DNA of 64,000 nucleotides from assembly GCA_965651695.1 (NCBI GenBank), contig CBFGTI010000008.1, positions 6,187 through 70,186 of the forward strand, in the 5' to 3' direction. Of the stretch, positions 17,394 to 24,378 are shown piece by piece. The notes under the pieces are model-generated. The model had not been told where the DNA came from and searched no databases. It was given only the letters and a program-made list of their open reading frames with translations. Source of the DNA: Imperialibacter sp965651695. GTDB lineage: Bacteria > Bacteroidota > Bacteroidia > Cytophagales > Cyclobacteriaceae. Position 1 is the stretch's first letter. Each line of letters starts with the position of its first letter. The position numbers were made by a program, and so were the translations under genes.

Positions 17394-19046
17394 ATGAAAA
17401 AGTTACAGTCCGCTCTTTTTTGCCTGGCTCTTTGTATTTGCAGCCCTTCCTTTGCACAGGTAGTCCCATTCGAGTCGTCTAACCTGCCGGTAATAGTTAT
17501 TGATACTGAAGGAAGGATTATCTCGAATGAACCAAAGGTAATGGCGAAAATAGGGATTGTAGATAATGGCGAAGGGATGCGGAATAGGCCGGACGACGCT
17601 TTCAATAATTACAGCGGTTACATTGGCATTGAGTACAGGGGCTCTTCCTCACAGGCGTTGTTTCCCAAAAAGAACTTCGGCTTCGAAACCTGGGACGCCG
17701 CAGGCGAGGAAATAGACACCACGCTGCTCGGCTTTCCCAGCGAGCAAGACTGGGTGCTGCACGGCCCCTACTCCGACAAAACGCTGATGAGAAACAAGCT
17801 TACGTTCGATCTTTATGCCTTTTCGGAACGGTATAGCTCAAGAACCCGGTACGTCGAACTTGTGCTCAACGGGCAGTACCGTGGGGTGTATATATTGATG
17901 GAAAAAATAAAACGTGACGATAACCGCGTGGACATTGCCAAGCTTACCGACCAGGACAACTCGGGTGATGACCTAACCGGCGGCTACATTCTCAAGCTCG
18001 ACAAATACGACGGGAGCGGAGGAGGGGGATTCGCCTCTCAGCATTTGCCACCGAACTCTTCGCAGCAGATATTCTTCCAATACGATGAACCTCAGGACGA
18101 TGAGATTACCGCCGCGCAAAAAGCATACATCCAGGGCTTTATGAGAGACTTCGAACGTACGCTCAAGTCAAATGTATACGCCGATCCGGCATTGGGCTAC
18201 AGGCAGTATATCGACGTGGGTAGCTTCATCGACTTTTTTCTGATAAACGAGCTGAACCGAAACGTGGATGGATTCAGGCTCAGTTCATTCATGTACAAAG
18301 ACAAGGACTCTAAAGGGGGCTTGCTTCACATGGGCCCCATTTGGGATTTCAACCTGGCTTTCGGCAATGCCGATTACTGCCAGGGAGGCAGCACGCAGGG
18401 ATGGGCTTACAAGTTCAATGACGTGTGCCCCGGCGACACCTGGCAGATACCTTTCTGGTGGCAGCGCCTCCTAAGCGACCGCCGGTTTCAGGCCGAAACA
18501 AAAGCCCGCTGGTTTACCCTGCGGGAAGGAGCATGGTCTAACGAAGCTATTATGAGCATGATCGATGGTTACGCTTCCCAGTTAAGCGAAGCATCGGACA
18601 GAAACTTCAGCAAGTGGCCAATTATCGGTGACTACGTTTGGCCAAACAACTACGTAGGCGACAGTTACGATGAGGAAGTTGCGTACCTGAAGGGATGGAT
18701 TGAGAACCGCGTTGAATGGCTGGATGCTGAGTTTGAGAAATTTGATGACTATGTAACTACGGGTGTCGAACCCGACGCCAGAGCATTTTCGGTTTTTCCC
18801 AATCCTTTTTCCTCCGCAATCCGGTTCAAGCCGGTTACGCCCGGCGCCATTTCGGCGGTGAAAATTTTCAGTTTCAACGGGCAGCTTGTTCGCACCCTTG
18901 CCAGGCCCACCGACTCCAACACTGAGTGGGTTTGGGATGGCAGAAGCGATGCGGGCAGCCCCCTTCCACCAGCGATTTACCTTTATCAGATAATAAAACC
19001 CGACGGAGCGGCGGTGGTCGGCAAAGTGCTAAAAGCCGGGAACTAA
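17394..19046 (+). CDS. Secreted CotH kinase-like protein with C-terminal sorting-type domain
   Basis: The protein has a signal peptide (ALFCLALCICSPSFA) and then a CotH domain over residues 30-440. CotH proteins are atypical kinases first known from spore coats; the family marks are here: RGSSSQ at 82-87, the PKK lysines at 91-93, MEKIKRDDNRVDIAKL near 169, and the metal-binding GPIWDFNLAFGN near 314. The last 85 residues (FSVFPNPFSSAIRF onward, ending VVGKVLKAGN) form a FlgD/type A sorting-like beta domain, as used for type IX secretion in Bacteroidota. So a kinase-like enzyme is sent outside the cell, where the source of nucleotide is unclear. It is the last gene of the DUF4956 operon. Confidence 0.88.
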   Translation: MKKLQSALFCLALCICSPSFAQVVPFESSNLPVIVIDTEGRIISNEPKVMAKIGIVDNGEGMRNRPDDAFNNYSGYIGIEYRGSSSQALFPKKNFGFETWDAAGEEIDTTLLGFPSEQDWVLHGPYSDKTLMRNKLTFDLYAFSERYSSRTRYVELVLNGQYRGVYILMEKIKRDDNRVDIAKLTDQDNSGDDLTGGYILKLDKYDGSGGGGFASQHLPPNSSQQIFFQYDEPQDDEITAAQKAYIQGFMRDFERTLKSNVYADPALGYRQYIDVGSFIDFFLINELNRNVDGFRLSSFMYKDKDSKGGLLHMGPIWDFNLAFGNADYCQGGSTQGWAYKFNDVCPGDTWQIPFWWQRLLSDRRFQAETKARWFTLREGAWSNEAIMSMIDGYASQLSEASDRNFSKWPIIGDYVWPNNYVGDSYDEEVAYLKGWIENRVEWLDAEFEKFDDYVTTGVEPDARAFSVFPNPFSSAIRFKPVTPGAISAVKIFSFNGQLVRTLARPTDSNTEWVWDGRSDAGSPLPPAIYLYQIIKPDGAAVVGKVLKAGN

Positions 19047-19052
19047 CAGTAT

Positions 19053-19143
19053 TGTGGATAACTTTGCCAAAAATGTGGATAATTAAATCAAAATCACATA
19101 ACGCTATGACTGACAATAAGTTATAAGGCAATACTTATCTACA
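19053..19143 (-). promoter_or_regulatory. Cluster of DnaA-box-like sequences
   Basis: TGTGGATAA occurs at 19053-19061 and again at 19074-19082; both read TTATCCACA on the minus strand, the strict DnaA-box consensus of other bacteria. Their starts are 21 bp apart, two helical turns, so they lie on the same face of the helix. A third site, TTATCTACA at 19135-19143 on the plus strand, differs by one base. The surrounding DNA is AT-rich. This could be a DnaA-binding regulatory site or part of an origin. Confidence 0.45.
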
Positions 19144-19231
19144 TTCTTAAAGTGCCATATCAATAAATCCCTTTAACGGGCATGGTTATAGAAAAAGTTT
19201 CTAATTTTCTTTTTGCCACGACACCTCTTTT

Positions 19232-19259
19232 TTGTTTACCATGGAATACCTTAATTTTC
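19232..19259 (+). promoter_or_regulatory. Candidate promoter for the SDR gene
   Basis: TTG at 19232-19234 and TAATTTTC at 19252-19259 are separated by 17 bases. This matches the Bacteroidota TTG/TAnnTTTG arrangement with one mismatch at the last position. It lies about 130 bases before the SDR start. Confidence 0.3.
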
Positions 19260-19391
19260 GATGGTCGATCAGTTAGCTGTAACAGGTATGGACGCTATTC
19301 GGCTTTTGGTGTGGCTGGTTCCGCCAATCGGTTTGCCGAAGGGGCTTTCGGCTGGTTGTTGAAATGATGTAATATTGATTTATCAGGCACT

Positions 19392-20153
19392 ATGTATATA
19401 AATTTATCTGGGTTGAACGTGCTTGTAACTGGCGCAAGCAGGGGGATTGGGAAAGCCATTGCAGCCAAGCTCGCCGAGGCAGGTGCCACTGTAGTGGTAC
19501 ATTACCATAAGAGTGGCCGCGAAGCCGAAAACCTTGCCCATGTGCTGGGCAACGAAAGCAAGGCATTTCAGGCAGACCTTGCCCAGCCCGAGCAGGTATC
19601 GCAGTTGTTCGACAAAGTGGTGAGCCACTTCGGATCGCTCGAAATCCTTGTAAACAATGCCGGCGTGGCCATAGCATCTGACGTAAAGGCGGCTGATAAA
19701 CAGTGGCTGGAAGAATGGAACAAAACCATGATGGTTAACCTGAATGCCAGCGCCATTCTTTGCAAAAAGGCTATTGACCTGTGGATAAAGAGAAAAGCAA
19801 CAGGCCGAATTATCAATATTAGCTCAAGAGCGGCTTTCAGGGGCGATACGGCGGAGTACCTGGCCTATGCTGCTTCAAAAGGCGGAATAGTAGCGCTTAC
19901 CCGCTCCATCGCACGGGCTTACGGCAAGCAGGGAATAAAAGCCTTTAATATTGCCCCCGGCTTTGTGCGTACCGATATGGCGAAGGATTTTGTGGAGCGA
20001 TATGGAGACCAGGTCGTTACGAGCGACATCGCCCTGGAGCGGCTTACCGAGCCTAAAGACATTGCCCCGATGGTTACTTTTCTTTGCAGCGGACTGGCCG
20101 ACCATGCCACCGGCTGCACAATCGACATCAACGCGGGAAGCTACGTGCACTAG
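19392..20153 (+). CDS. Short-chain dehydrogenase/reductase (FabG-like)
   Basis: The 253-residue protein is a classical SDR using NAD(P)H. It has the nucleotide-binding TGASRGIG at 13-20, the structural NNAGVA, the catalytic Ser in NISSRAAF, and Tyr159 and Lys163 in YAASKGG; IAPGFVRTDMA follows as usual. The sequence is close to 3-oxoacyl-ACP reductases, but no fatty-acid gene is nearby and the true substrate cannot be told from sequence. It has no signal or membrane segment and should be cytoplasmic. It may share a transcript with the patatin gene about 100 bases downstream. Confidence 0.92.
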   Translation: MYINLSGLNVLVTGASRGIGKAIAAKLAEAGATVVVHYHKSGREAENLAHVLGNESKAFQADLAQPEQVSQLFDKVVSHFGSLEILVNNAGVAIASDVKAADKQWLEEWNKTMMVNLNASAILCKKAIDLWIKRKATGRIINISSRAAFRGDTAEYLAYAASKGGIVALTRSIARAYGKQGIKAFNIAPGFVRTDMAKDFVERYGDQVVTSDIALERLTEPKDIAPMVTFLCSGLADHATGCTIDINAGSYVH

Positions 20154-20255
20154 GAAGTAACTGCTACAATACGTGACAGGAGCTCAAGGCTATTGTTTGT
20201 TCATAAAAAAACCGTTGTTCGCTGCTACCATAGCCGCTAATTCAATTTGTTTCGC

Positions 20256-21161
20256 ATGAGTAAGAAAGTAGCATTGGTACTATCGAGCGGAGGAGCCCGT
20301 GGTGTTGCCCATATAGGCGTGATTGAGGGCCTGATAGAAAAAGGCTTTGAGATTACGTCGGTTGCGGGGTCTTCTATGGGTGCGGTGGTGGGTGCTTTTT
20401 ACGCCTGCGGAAAGCTTCCGGAGTTTAAAAAATGGATTTGTACACTCGACAGGTTGGAGGTTTTCAAGCTCATTGATTTTACCTTCAGTGCCCAGGGTTT
20501 TATACGAGGGGAGCGGGTGTTTAAAAGCCTGAAAGAGTTTATACCCGACTGTGCTATTGAAGAGATGAAAATACCCTTTGCCGCGGTGGCAACCGATCTG
20601 CACACCCGGGAGGAAGTGGTTTTCGATACCGGCTCGATGTACCATGCAATCAGGGCATCTGTGGCCATTCCCACGGTGCTTAAACCCCTGCAAGTTGGAG
20701 AAAGTGTGCTTGTGGATGGCGGCGTAATAAACCCCGTGCCGGTAAATACAGTAAGAGTGACCAACGGTGCCTCGCTTGTGGTTTCTAATGTAAACGCCTT
20801 CATTGCTTACGAAAGGCCTCCGGCACGTTTGAGTACCAAAGAAGCAAGCCTGTATGCCAAAAAGCTTCAGGAGGTAAAGGAGCAGATTTACCGGTTGATA
20901 CCCGGCCCCAAATCTGCAACAAAAAAACTTGGGTATTTCGACTTGCTCAACGACTCCCTCGACCTTCTGCAGGATCGTCTCACCAGGGAGCTTCTCAAGC
21001 AATATTCGCCGGCATTGTCGGTAAACGTGTCGCGCGACGCCTGCACCACGTTTGAGTTTTACCGTGCCGGCGAAATGATTGACGCTGGCCGGGCCGCCTT
21101 CGAAAAAGCTTATAAAGACTCCGCTTTAACACAACCCCATGAACCACCGGGAACTAAATAG
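20256..21161 (+). CDS. Patatin-like phospholipase
   Basis: This is a RssA/patatin-type serine lipid hydrolase with a Ser-Asp dyad. The glycine-rich oxyanion loop SSGGARGVAHIG is at residues 10-21, the nucleophile Ser40 sits in GSSMG, and Asp154 in LVDGGVINPVP completes the dyad. The protein has about 301 residues and no signal peptide, so it acts in the cytoplasm or on the inner face of the membrane, probably on phospholipid acyl esters. The ATG at 20256 begins MSKKVALVLSSGG, the usual distance to the loop. The 3' end overlaps the methyltransferase gene by 23 bases, suggesting coupled expression. Confidence 0.92.
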   Translation: MSKKVALVLSSGGARGVAHIGVIEGLIEKGFEITSVAGSSMGAVVGAFYACGKLPEFKKWICTLDRLEVFKLIDFTFSAQGFIRGERVFKSLKEFIPDCAIEEMKIPFAAVATDLHTREEVVFDTGSMYHAIRASVAIPTVLKPLQVGESVLVDGGVINPVPVNTVRVTNGASLVVSNVNAFIAYERPPARLSTKEASLYAKKLQEVKEQIYRLIPGPKSATKKLGYFDLLNDSLDLLQDRLTRELLKQYSPALSVNVSRDACTTFEFYRAGEMIDAGRAAFEKAYKDSALTQPHEPPGTK

Positions 21162-21750
21162 GCTCTTAGGCAATATCGACATCTACCTGCTCGACCAGAT
21201 CCTGAAGGGCAGATTTGAAGGCCGAAGCAAGGTGCTCGATGCCGGCTGTGGAGAGGGCCGCAACGTCCTTTACCTCGCCAGCCAGGGTTTTGATGTTTAT
21301 GGCTTCGACAAAAATACTTCTGCCCTTAAGATGCTTGGCTACCTGCTCAAGCAGGTGAGCCCGGCTTTCGACAACAGGAAGCTGATAGAAGGCGATACCC
21401 GGCAGCTTCCGCTGCCCGGCTCTTTTTTTGAGGTAGTGATAAGCAGCGCCGTGCTGCACTTTTCTGAAAATGAAGAAAATTTCTGGTCGCAGCTAGCTGA
21501 ACTGGACCGGGTAATGGACAGTAAAGCCATTCTCTTCATCAGGATGGCCAGCGACATTGGTTTGCCTGAGAAGAAACCCGCAGGAAACGGGCGTTTTTTT
21601 ATTCCCGACGGTTCGGTGAGGTTTTTACTTACCCGGCAGCACATTGCCGAAATGCAAGCACGCTTTCAATGGCAACTGGTGGAGCCTGTAAAAACCACCA
21701 ACGTGGAGGATGTGAGGTGTATGACGACCCTGGTTTTTGAAAAGCCGTAG
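21139..21750 (+). CDS. Class I SAM-dependent methyltransferase
   Basis: The 203-residue protein has the SAM-binding motif I VLDAGCGEGRNVLYLA near residue 32, an acidic end of strand two in VYGFDKN, motif II around LIEGDTRQLP and the post-motif VVISSAVLHF. This is a methyltransferase domain of the type-11/25 kind with a short N-terminal helix. The substrate is not evident. It overlaps the patatin gene by 23 bases, so a role in lipid or small-molecule metabolism is possible. It ends three bases before the convergent TPM gene, leaving no room for a terminator between them. Confidence 0.88.
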   Translation: MNHRELNRLLGNIDIYLLDQILKGRFEGRSKVLDAGCGEGRNVLYLASQGFDVYGFDKNTSALKMLGYLLKQVSPAFDNRKLIEGDTRQLPLPGSFFEVVISSAVLHFSENEENFWSQLAELDRVMDSKAILFIRMASDIGLPEKKPAGNGRFFIPDGSVRFLLTRQHIAEMQARFQWQLVEPVKTTNVEDVRCMTTLVFEKP

Positions 21751-21753
21751 CAG

Positions 21754-22545
21754 CTACCACGAGCCGCTTGCGCCACCGCCCCCAAAGCTTCCGCCTCCAA
21801 AACCTCCGAAGCTGCTACCACCGCCAAACGAACCACCCCCGCCGCGGAAGTCTTTAAACGTGTTGCCCCTGCCGCGGTGCAAGGTTGATGCCAGCCAAAG
21901 GGCAGTCCAGAAGTCCACGGGCTTGCTCGAAAGGTGACGGCGTTTGGTTTTGCGTGCCGCCAGTATGGGGACAACCACCAGAAAGATGATCAGCAGTAGA
22001 ACGACAAAGCCAGGAAACGAACTGCCAGGCCGGTCGGCTGCTTTAAACTCGCCTGAAGCCACGCTCATCAAAATACTGGTGGCCTCGTCTATTCCTTCAA
22101 AATATCGCTCCCGCCGGAAGTTGGGCACAATGTATTTTTCAATTATTCTCTTGGCGTATGCATCAGGAATCGCCCCCTCAAGCCCATAGCCGGTACTTAT
22201 GCTCACCTGCCGGTCGTTGAGTGCAACCAGCAAAAGAATGCCGTTTTCGCTCCCCTTTTTGCCAACGCCCCACTTCTGAGCTAGTTCGGCACCATAAAGA
22301 TCAATGTCGTCGCCGCCAGTTGTTTCTATTATCACCACGGCCACCTCATTGGTGGTGGTATCTCTGTACCGCCTCAGCTTGCTTTCCAGCATTTCAAATT
22401 GCTGGCTGGTAAGCAGGTTCACGTAATCGTTTACCAGGCGGGGAGGGGAAAAGGGCTGGGGGTATTGCTGACCAACTGCAGGAGCAGCGTAGCACAACAG
22501 TAGGGCCAGGTACAGCAGCTTAATTCTTGCCAAAAGAAATCTCAT
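21754..22545 (-). CDS. TPM domain membrane protein (YgcG-like), third gene of lemA cluster
   Basis: The protein has a signal peptide (RIKLLYLALLLCYAAPAVG), a TPM-fold domain over residues 30-170 (VNDYVNLLTSQQFEMLESKL, VAVVIIETTGGDDIDLYGAELAQKWGVG, VSISTGYGLEGAIPDAYAKRI), one membrane helix (FVVLLLIIFLVVVPILA) and a C-terminal Gly/Ser/Phe-rich tail ending GGGGASGSW. This order is standard for YgcG-type proteins, whose role is still unclear and may concern the envelope or membrane-protein quality control. The start overlaps the end of the small TPM gene by 26 bases. With LemA upstream it forms the widespread lemA-TPM-TPM cluster. Confidence 0.9.
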   Translation of the reverse strand: MRFLLARIKLLYLALLLCYAAPAVGQQYPQPFSPPRLVNDYVNLLTSQQFEMLESKLRRYRDTTTNEVAVVIIETTGGDDIDLYGAELAQKWGVGKKGSENGILLLVALNDRQVSISTGYGLEGAIPDAYAKRIIEKYIVPNFRRERYFEGIDEATSILMSVASGEFKAADRPGSSFPGFVVLLLIIFLVVVPILAARKTKRRHLSSKPVDFWTALWLASTLHRGRGNTFKDFRGGGGSFGGGSSFGGFGGGSFGGGGASGSW

Positions 22546-22957
22546 CGGGTAGCTCGTTTGTGTCGTTTGGTTGGTATGGAAAATGTTCTTTCAGCTGCAA
22601 TCCCGCCATTTGTATGCCTTCGCACAGCCCAAGCGACAACTGGCCGGCCACAAAACGCTCTCTCATGTGGTCTTTAATATCGCCCCAGTAGTGGTCGGGC
22701 ACCACGCTGTTTATACCTCCATCTCCGATTATGGCAAACTGGTGGTCTTCCACGGCCAGGTAGAAAAGCACGCCATTTCTGAGCCGGGTTTTGTGCATGT
22801 TGAGCGAAGCAAATACTTCCGACGCCCGGTCAAGTACGTTTTTACTGCAATGCTTTTCTATGTGAACCCGGATTTCGCCAGAGGTAGCCATTTCGGCATC
22901 TTTGATAGCCTGTACAATAAGGTTGCGCTCTTCTTCGCTAAAAAAGTCTTTTTCCAT
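22520..22957 (-). CDS. Small TPM domain protein, second gene of lemA cluster
   Basis: This 145-residue protein is a stand-alone TPM domain without signal peptide: FSEEERNLIVQAIKDAEMATSGEIRVHIE, NGVLFYLAVEDHQFAIIGDGGI, then HYWGDIKDHMRERF. It should face the cytoplasm, unlike its neighbour, which carries the same fold outside. It starts three bases after the LemA stop and overlaps the following gene by 26 bases, so the three genes form one transcript. Function is not established for the family. Confidence 0.88.
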   Translation of the reverse strand: MEKDFFSEEERNLIVQAIKDAEMATSGEIRVHIEKHCSKNVLDRASEVFASLNMHKTRLRNGVLFYLAVEDHQFAIIGDGGINSVVPDHYWGDIKDHMRERFVAGQLSLGLCEGIQMAGLQLKEHFPYQPNDTNELPDEISFGKN

Positions 22958-22960
22958 GAT

Positions 22961-23542
22961 CTAAAATTTTACTTCAGGGGCTCTTTCCGACCCCGGTGCG
23001 GCTTCAAAATAGCCCTTCGTGTCGAAACCAAAAATGGCTGCTGTAATGTTGGTGGGAAACTGCCTGATAGATGTGTTGTAGTCTCTCACTACGTCGTTAA
23101 ATTTTTTTCTTTCTACGGCAATCCGGTTTTCCGTTCCTTCAAGCTGGGCTTGCAATTCAAGAAAATTCTGATTGGCTTTTAGCTCGGGGTACCGCTCTAC
23201 TACTACCATCAGCCTCGAAAGGGCCGAGCTTAGCCCCTGCTGCGCCTGCTCAAACTGCTGTATGTTTTCCGGAGTAAGGTTGCCGGCGTCGATAGTGGTA
23301 GATGTAGCTTTTGCTCTTGCCTCTACTACCTGTGTAAGTGTTTCTTTTTCAAAATCGGCATAGCCCTTTACCGTGTTTACCAAGTTAGGAATAAGATCGG
23401 CCCTTCGCTGATAAACATTCTCCACTTGTGCCCATTGGCTCTCCACACCTTCTTCAAGGCTAACCATGCGGTTGTACCCGCACGAAGACATTATTCCTAA
23501 AAATATCACCAGTACTACCAGTGCAATCAAAATTCTTTTCAT
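22961..23542 (-). CDS. lemA: LemA family protein
   Basis: LemA proteins have one N-terminal membrane helix and a four-helix bundle outside. Here the helix is ILIALVVLVIFLGIMSSCGY; the family core VEGYADFE-like segment appears as LIPNLVNTVKGYADFEKETL, preceded by QWAQVENVYQRRADL, and the end has AVERKKFNDVVRDYN and FPTNITAAIFGF. A cysteine at the end of the helix (SSC) makes a lipoprotein possible. Length 193 is normal. It is the first gene of the lemA-TPM-TPM unit, with a short divergent gap of 65 bases to the lipoprotein gene at 23608, where the promoter of the unit should lie. Confidence 0.93.
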   Translation of the reverse strand: MKRILIALVVLVIFLGIMSSCGYNRMVSLEEGVESQWAQVENVYQRRADLIPNLVNTVKGYADFEKETLTQVVEARAKATSTTIDAGNLTPENIQQFEQAQQGLSSALSRLMVVVERYPELKANQNFLELQAQLEGTENRIAVERKKFNDVVRDYNTSIRQFPTNITAAIFGFDTKGYFEAAPGSERAPEVKF

Positions 23543-23607
23543 ATCGTTAGTTCAGGATTGGAAGATGTAACTTTGCATTGTGGGATAGACCCGTTCCGTC
23601 AGTTTAA

Positions 23608-24150
23608 ATGAAAAAGCACTGCTGTCTTCTTGCTATTGTTTTTCTACAAGCATGTAACGTTGACAAATCTAAAAAAGTTGATTTTGAAAAGTTAGATTTT
23701 GATACACAAGAGGCTAGCGAAATGTATTTCAGGAACGTGCGGCAGTCGGCGTATTTTATCGACGACAATGCGGAGGCCGGTCTGATACTGTACCGCAACA
23801 AAAGATGGCTAAAATCGGGCAATCCCTCGTTTACGCCGGTGATTGTGCACAACTGGCGGCAGGATAAGGCCTACATGCTAATTGAATGGCGGAATGTGGA
23901 GAAACCGGAGCCTGCCATGCAACTGCTGATAAAATTGGGGGAATCAACGACCGACAGCGTTAGTTATGAGCAGGGCAATACGAAGGCCCAGCTGGGATTT
24001 TTAACAGCGGTGTACAATGGAATAATAGACGATGCCGAAATTTTTGACGTAAGTGGGGGGACAGAAACGCCTTTTTTCTCAACCGAAGCCCAGCGTCAAA
24101 CGTTCAGGGTTATATTGTTCGACTACTACCGGCTTGTGGGGGTGTATTGA
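23608..24150 (+). CDS. Lipoprotein of unknown function
   Basis: The 180-residue product starts with a lipoprotein signal (CCLLAIVFLQAC, lipidated Cys16). The mature part is a single small domain with alternating strands (AGLILYRNKRW, FTPVIVHNWRQDKAYMLIEW, TFRVILFDYYRLVGVY) and no motif I recognise. It reads divergently from lemA and is followed by a hairpin GGCGC/GCGCC near 24231-24245. It looks specific to a narrow group; no function can be proposed. Confidence 0.68.
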   Translation: MKKHCCLLAIVFLQACNVDKSKKVDFEKLDFDTQEASEMYFRNVRQSAYFIDDNAEAGLILYRNKRWLKSGNPSFTPVIVHNWRQDKAYMLIEWRNVEKPEPAMQLLIKLGESTTDSVSYEQGNTKAQLGFLTAVYNGIIDDAEIFDVSGGTETPFFSTEAQRQTFRVILFDYYRLVGVY

Positions 24151-24320
24151 AATGCTGGCAAAAGTTGCTGATGTTGATTAAATACAATTTCTTTTGCATC
24201 AGGCCATATTGGTAAGTAAAACCAATAAGGCGCTAAAAGGCGCCCTGTTGCAGAGTATTTGATAAAAGTTTAATTAATTGATTTGCCGATAATTTTCCTT
24301 TACTATCCTAAGAAAAAGGA

Positions 24321-24328
24321 TATTTTTG
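24321..24328 (+). promoter_or_regulatory. Candidate -7 element before the ion channel gene
   Basis: TATTTTTG matches TAnnTTTG exactly and lies 50 bases before the ATG at 24379. A TTTAC about 18 bases upstream is the nearest thing to a -33 element. Confidence 0.35.
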
Positions 24329-24378
24329 CTTTCGATAATTATTTAGGGTAATTTTTTGAGTTGGATAACGCTCGCCAA

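Larger units (their letters stand above)
19047..19391. other. 345-bp AT-rich gap with DnaA-box-like sites
   Basis: No gene is supported here; a 61-codon frame at 19182 is not protein-like. The left 110 bases hold two perfect DnaA boxes and one near match (listed separately). The right part has a candidate promoter at 19232-19259 for the SDR gene and a small hairpin GCCGAA/TTCGGC at 19335-19352. Confidence 0.6.

Noticed and set aside
19182..19367. 61-codon plus-strand frame before the SDR gene
   Set aside because: It overlaps the candidate promoter and a hairpin, and its sequence does not look like a folded protein.
20280..21002. 240-codon minus-strand frame opposite the patatin gene
   Set aside because: Composition is rich in His, Cys and Arg with no domain; the patatin motifs on the plus strand decide.
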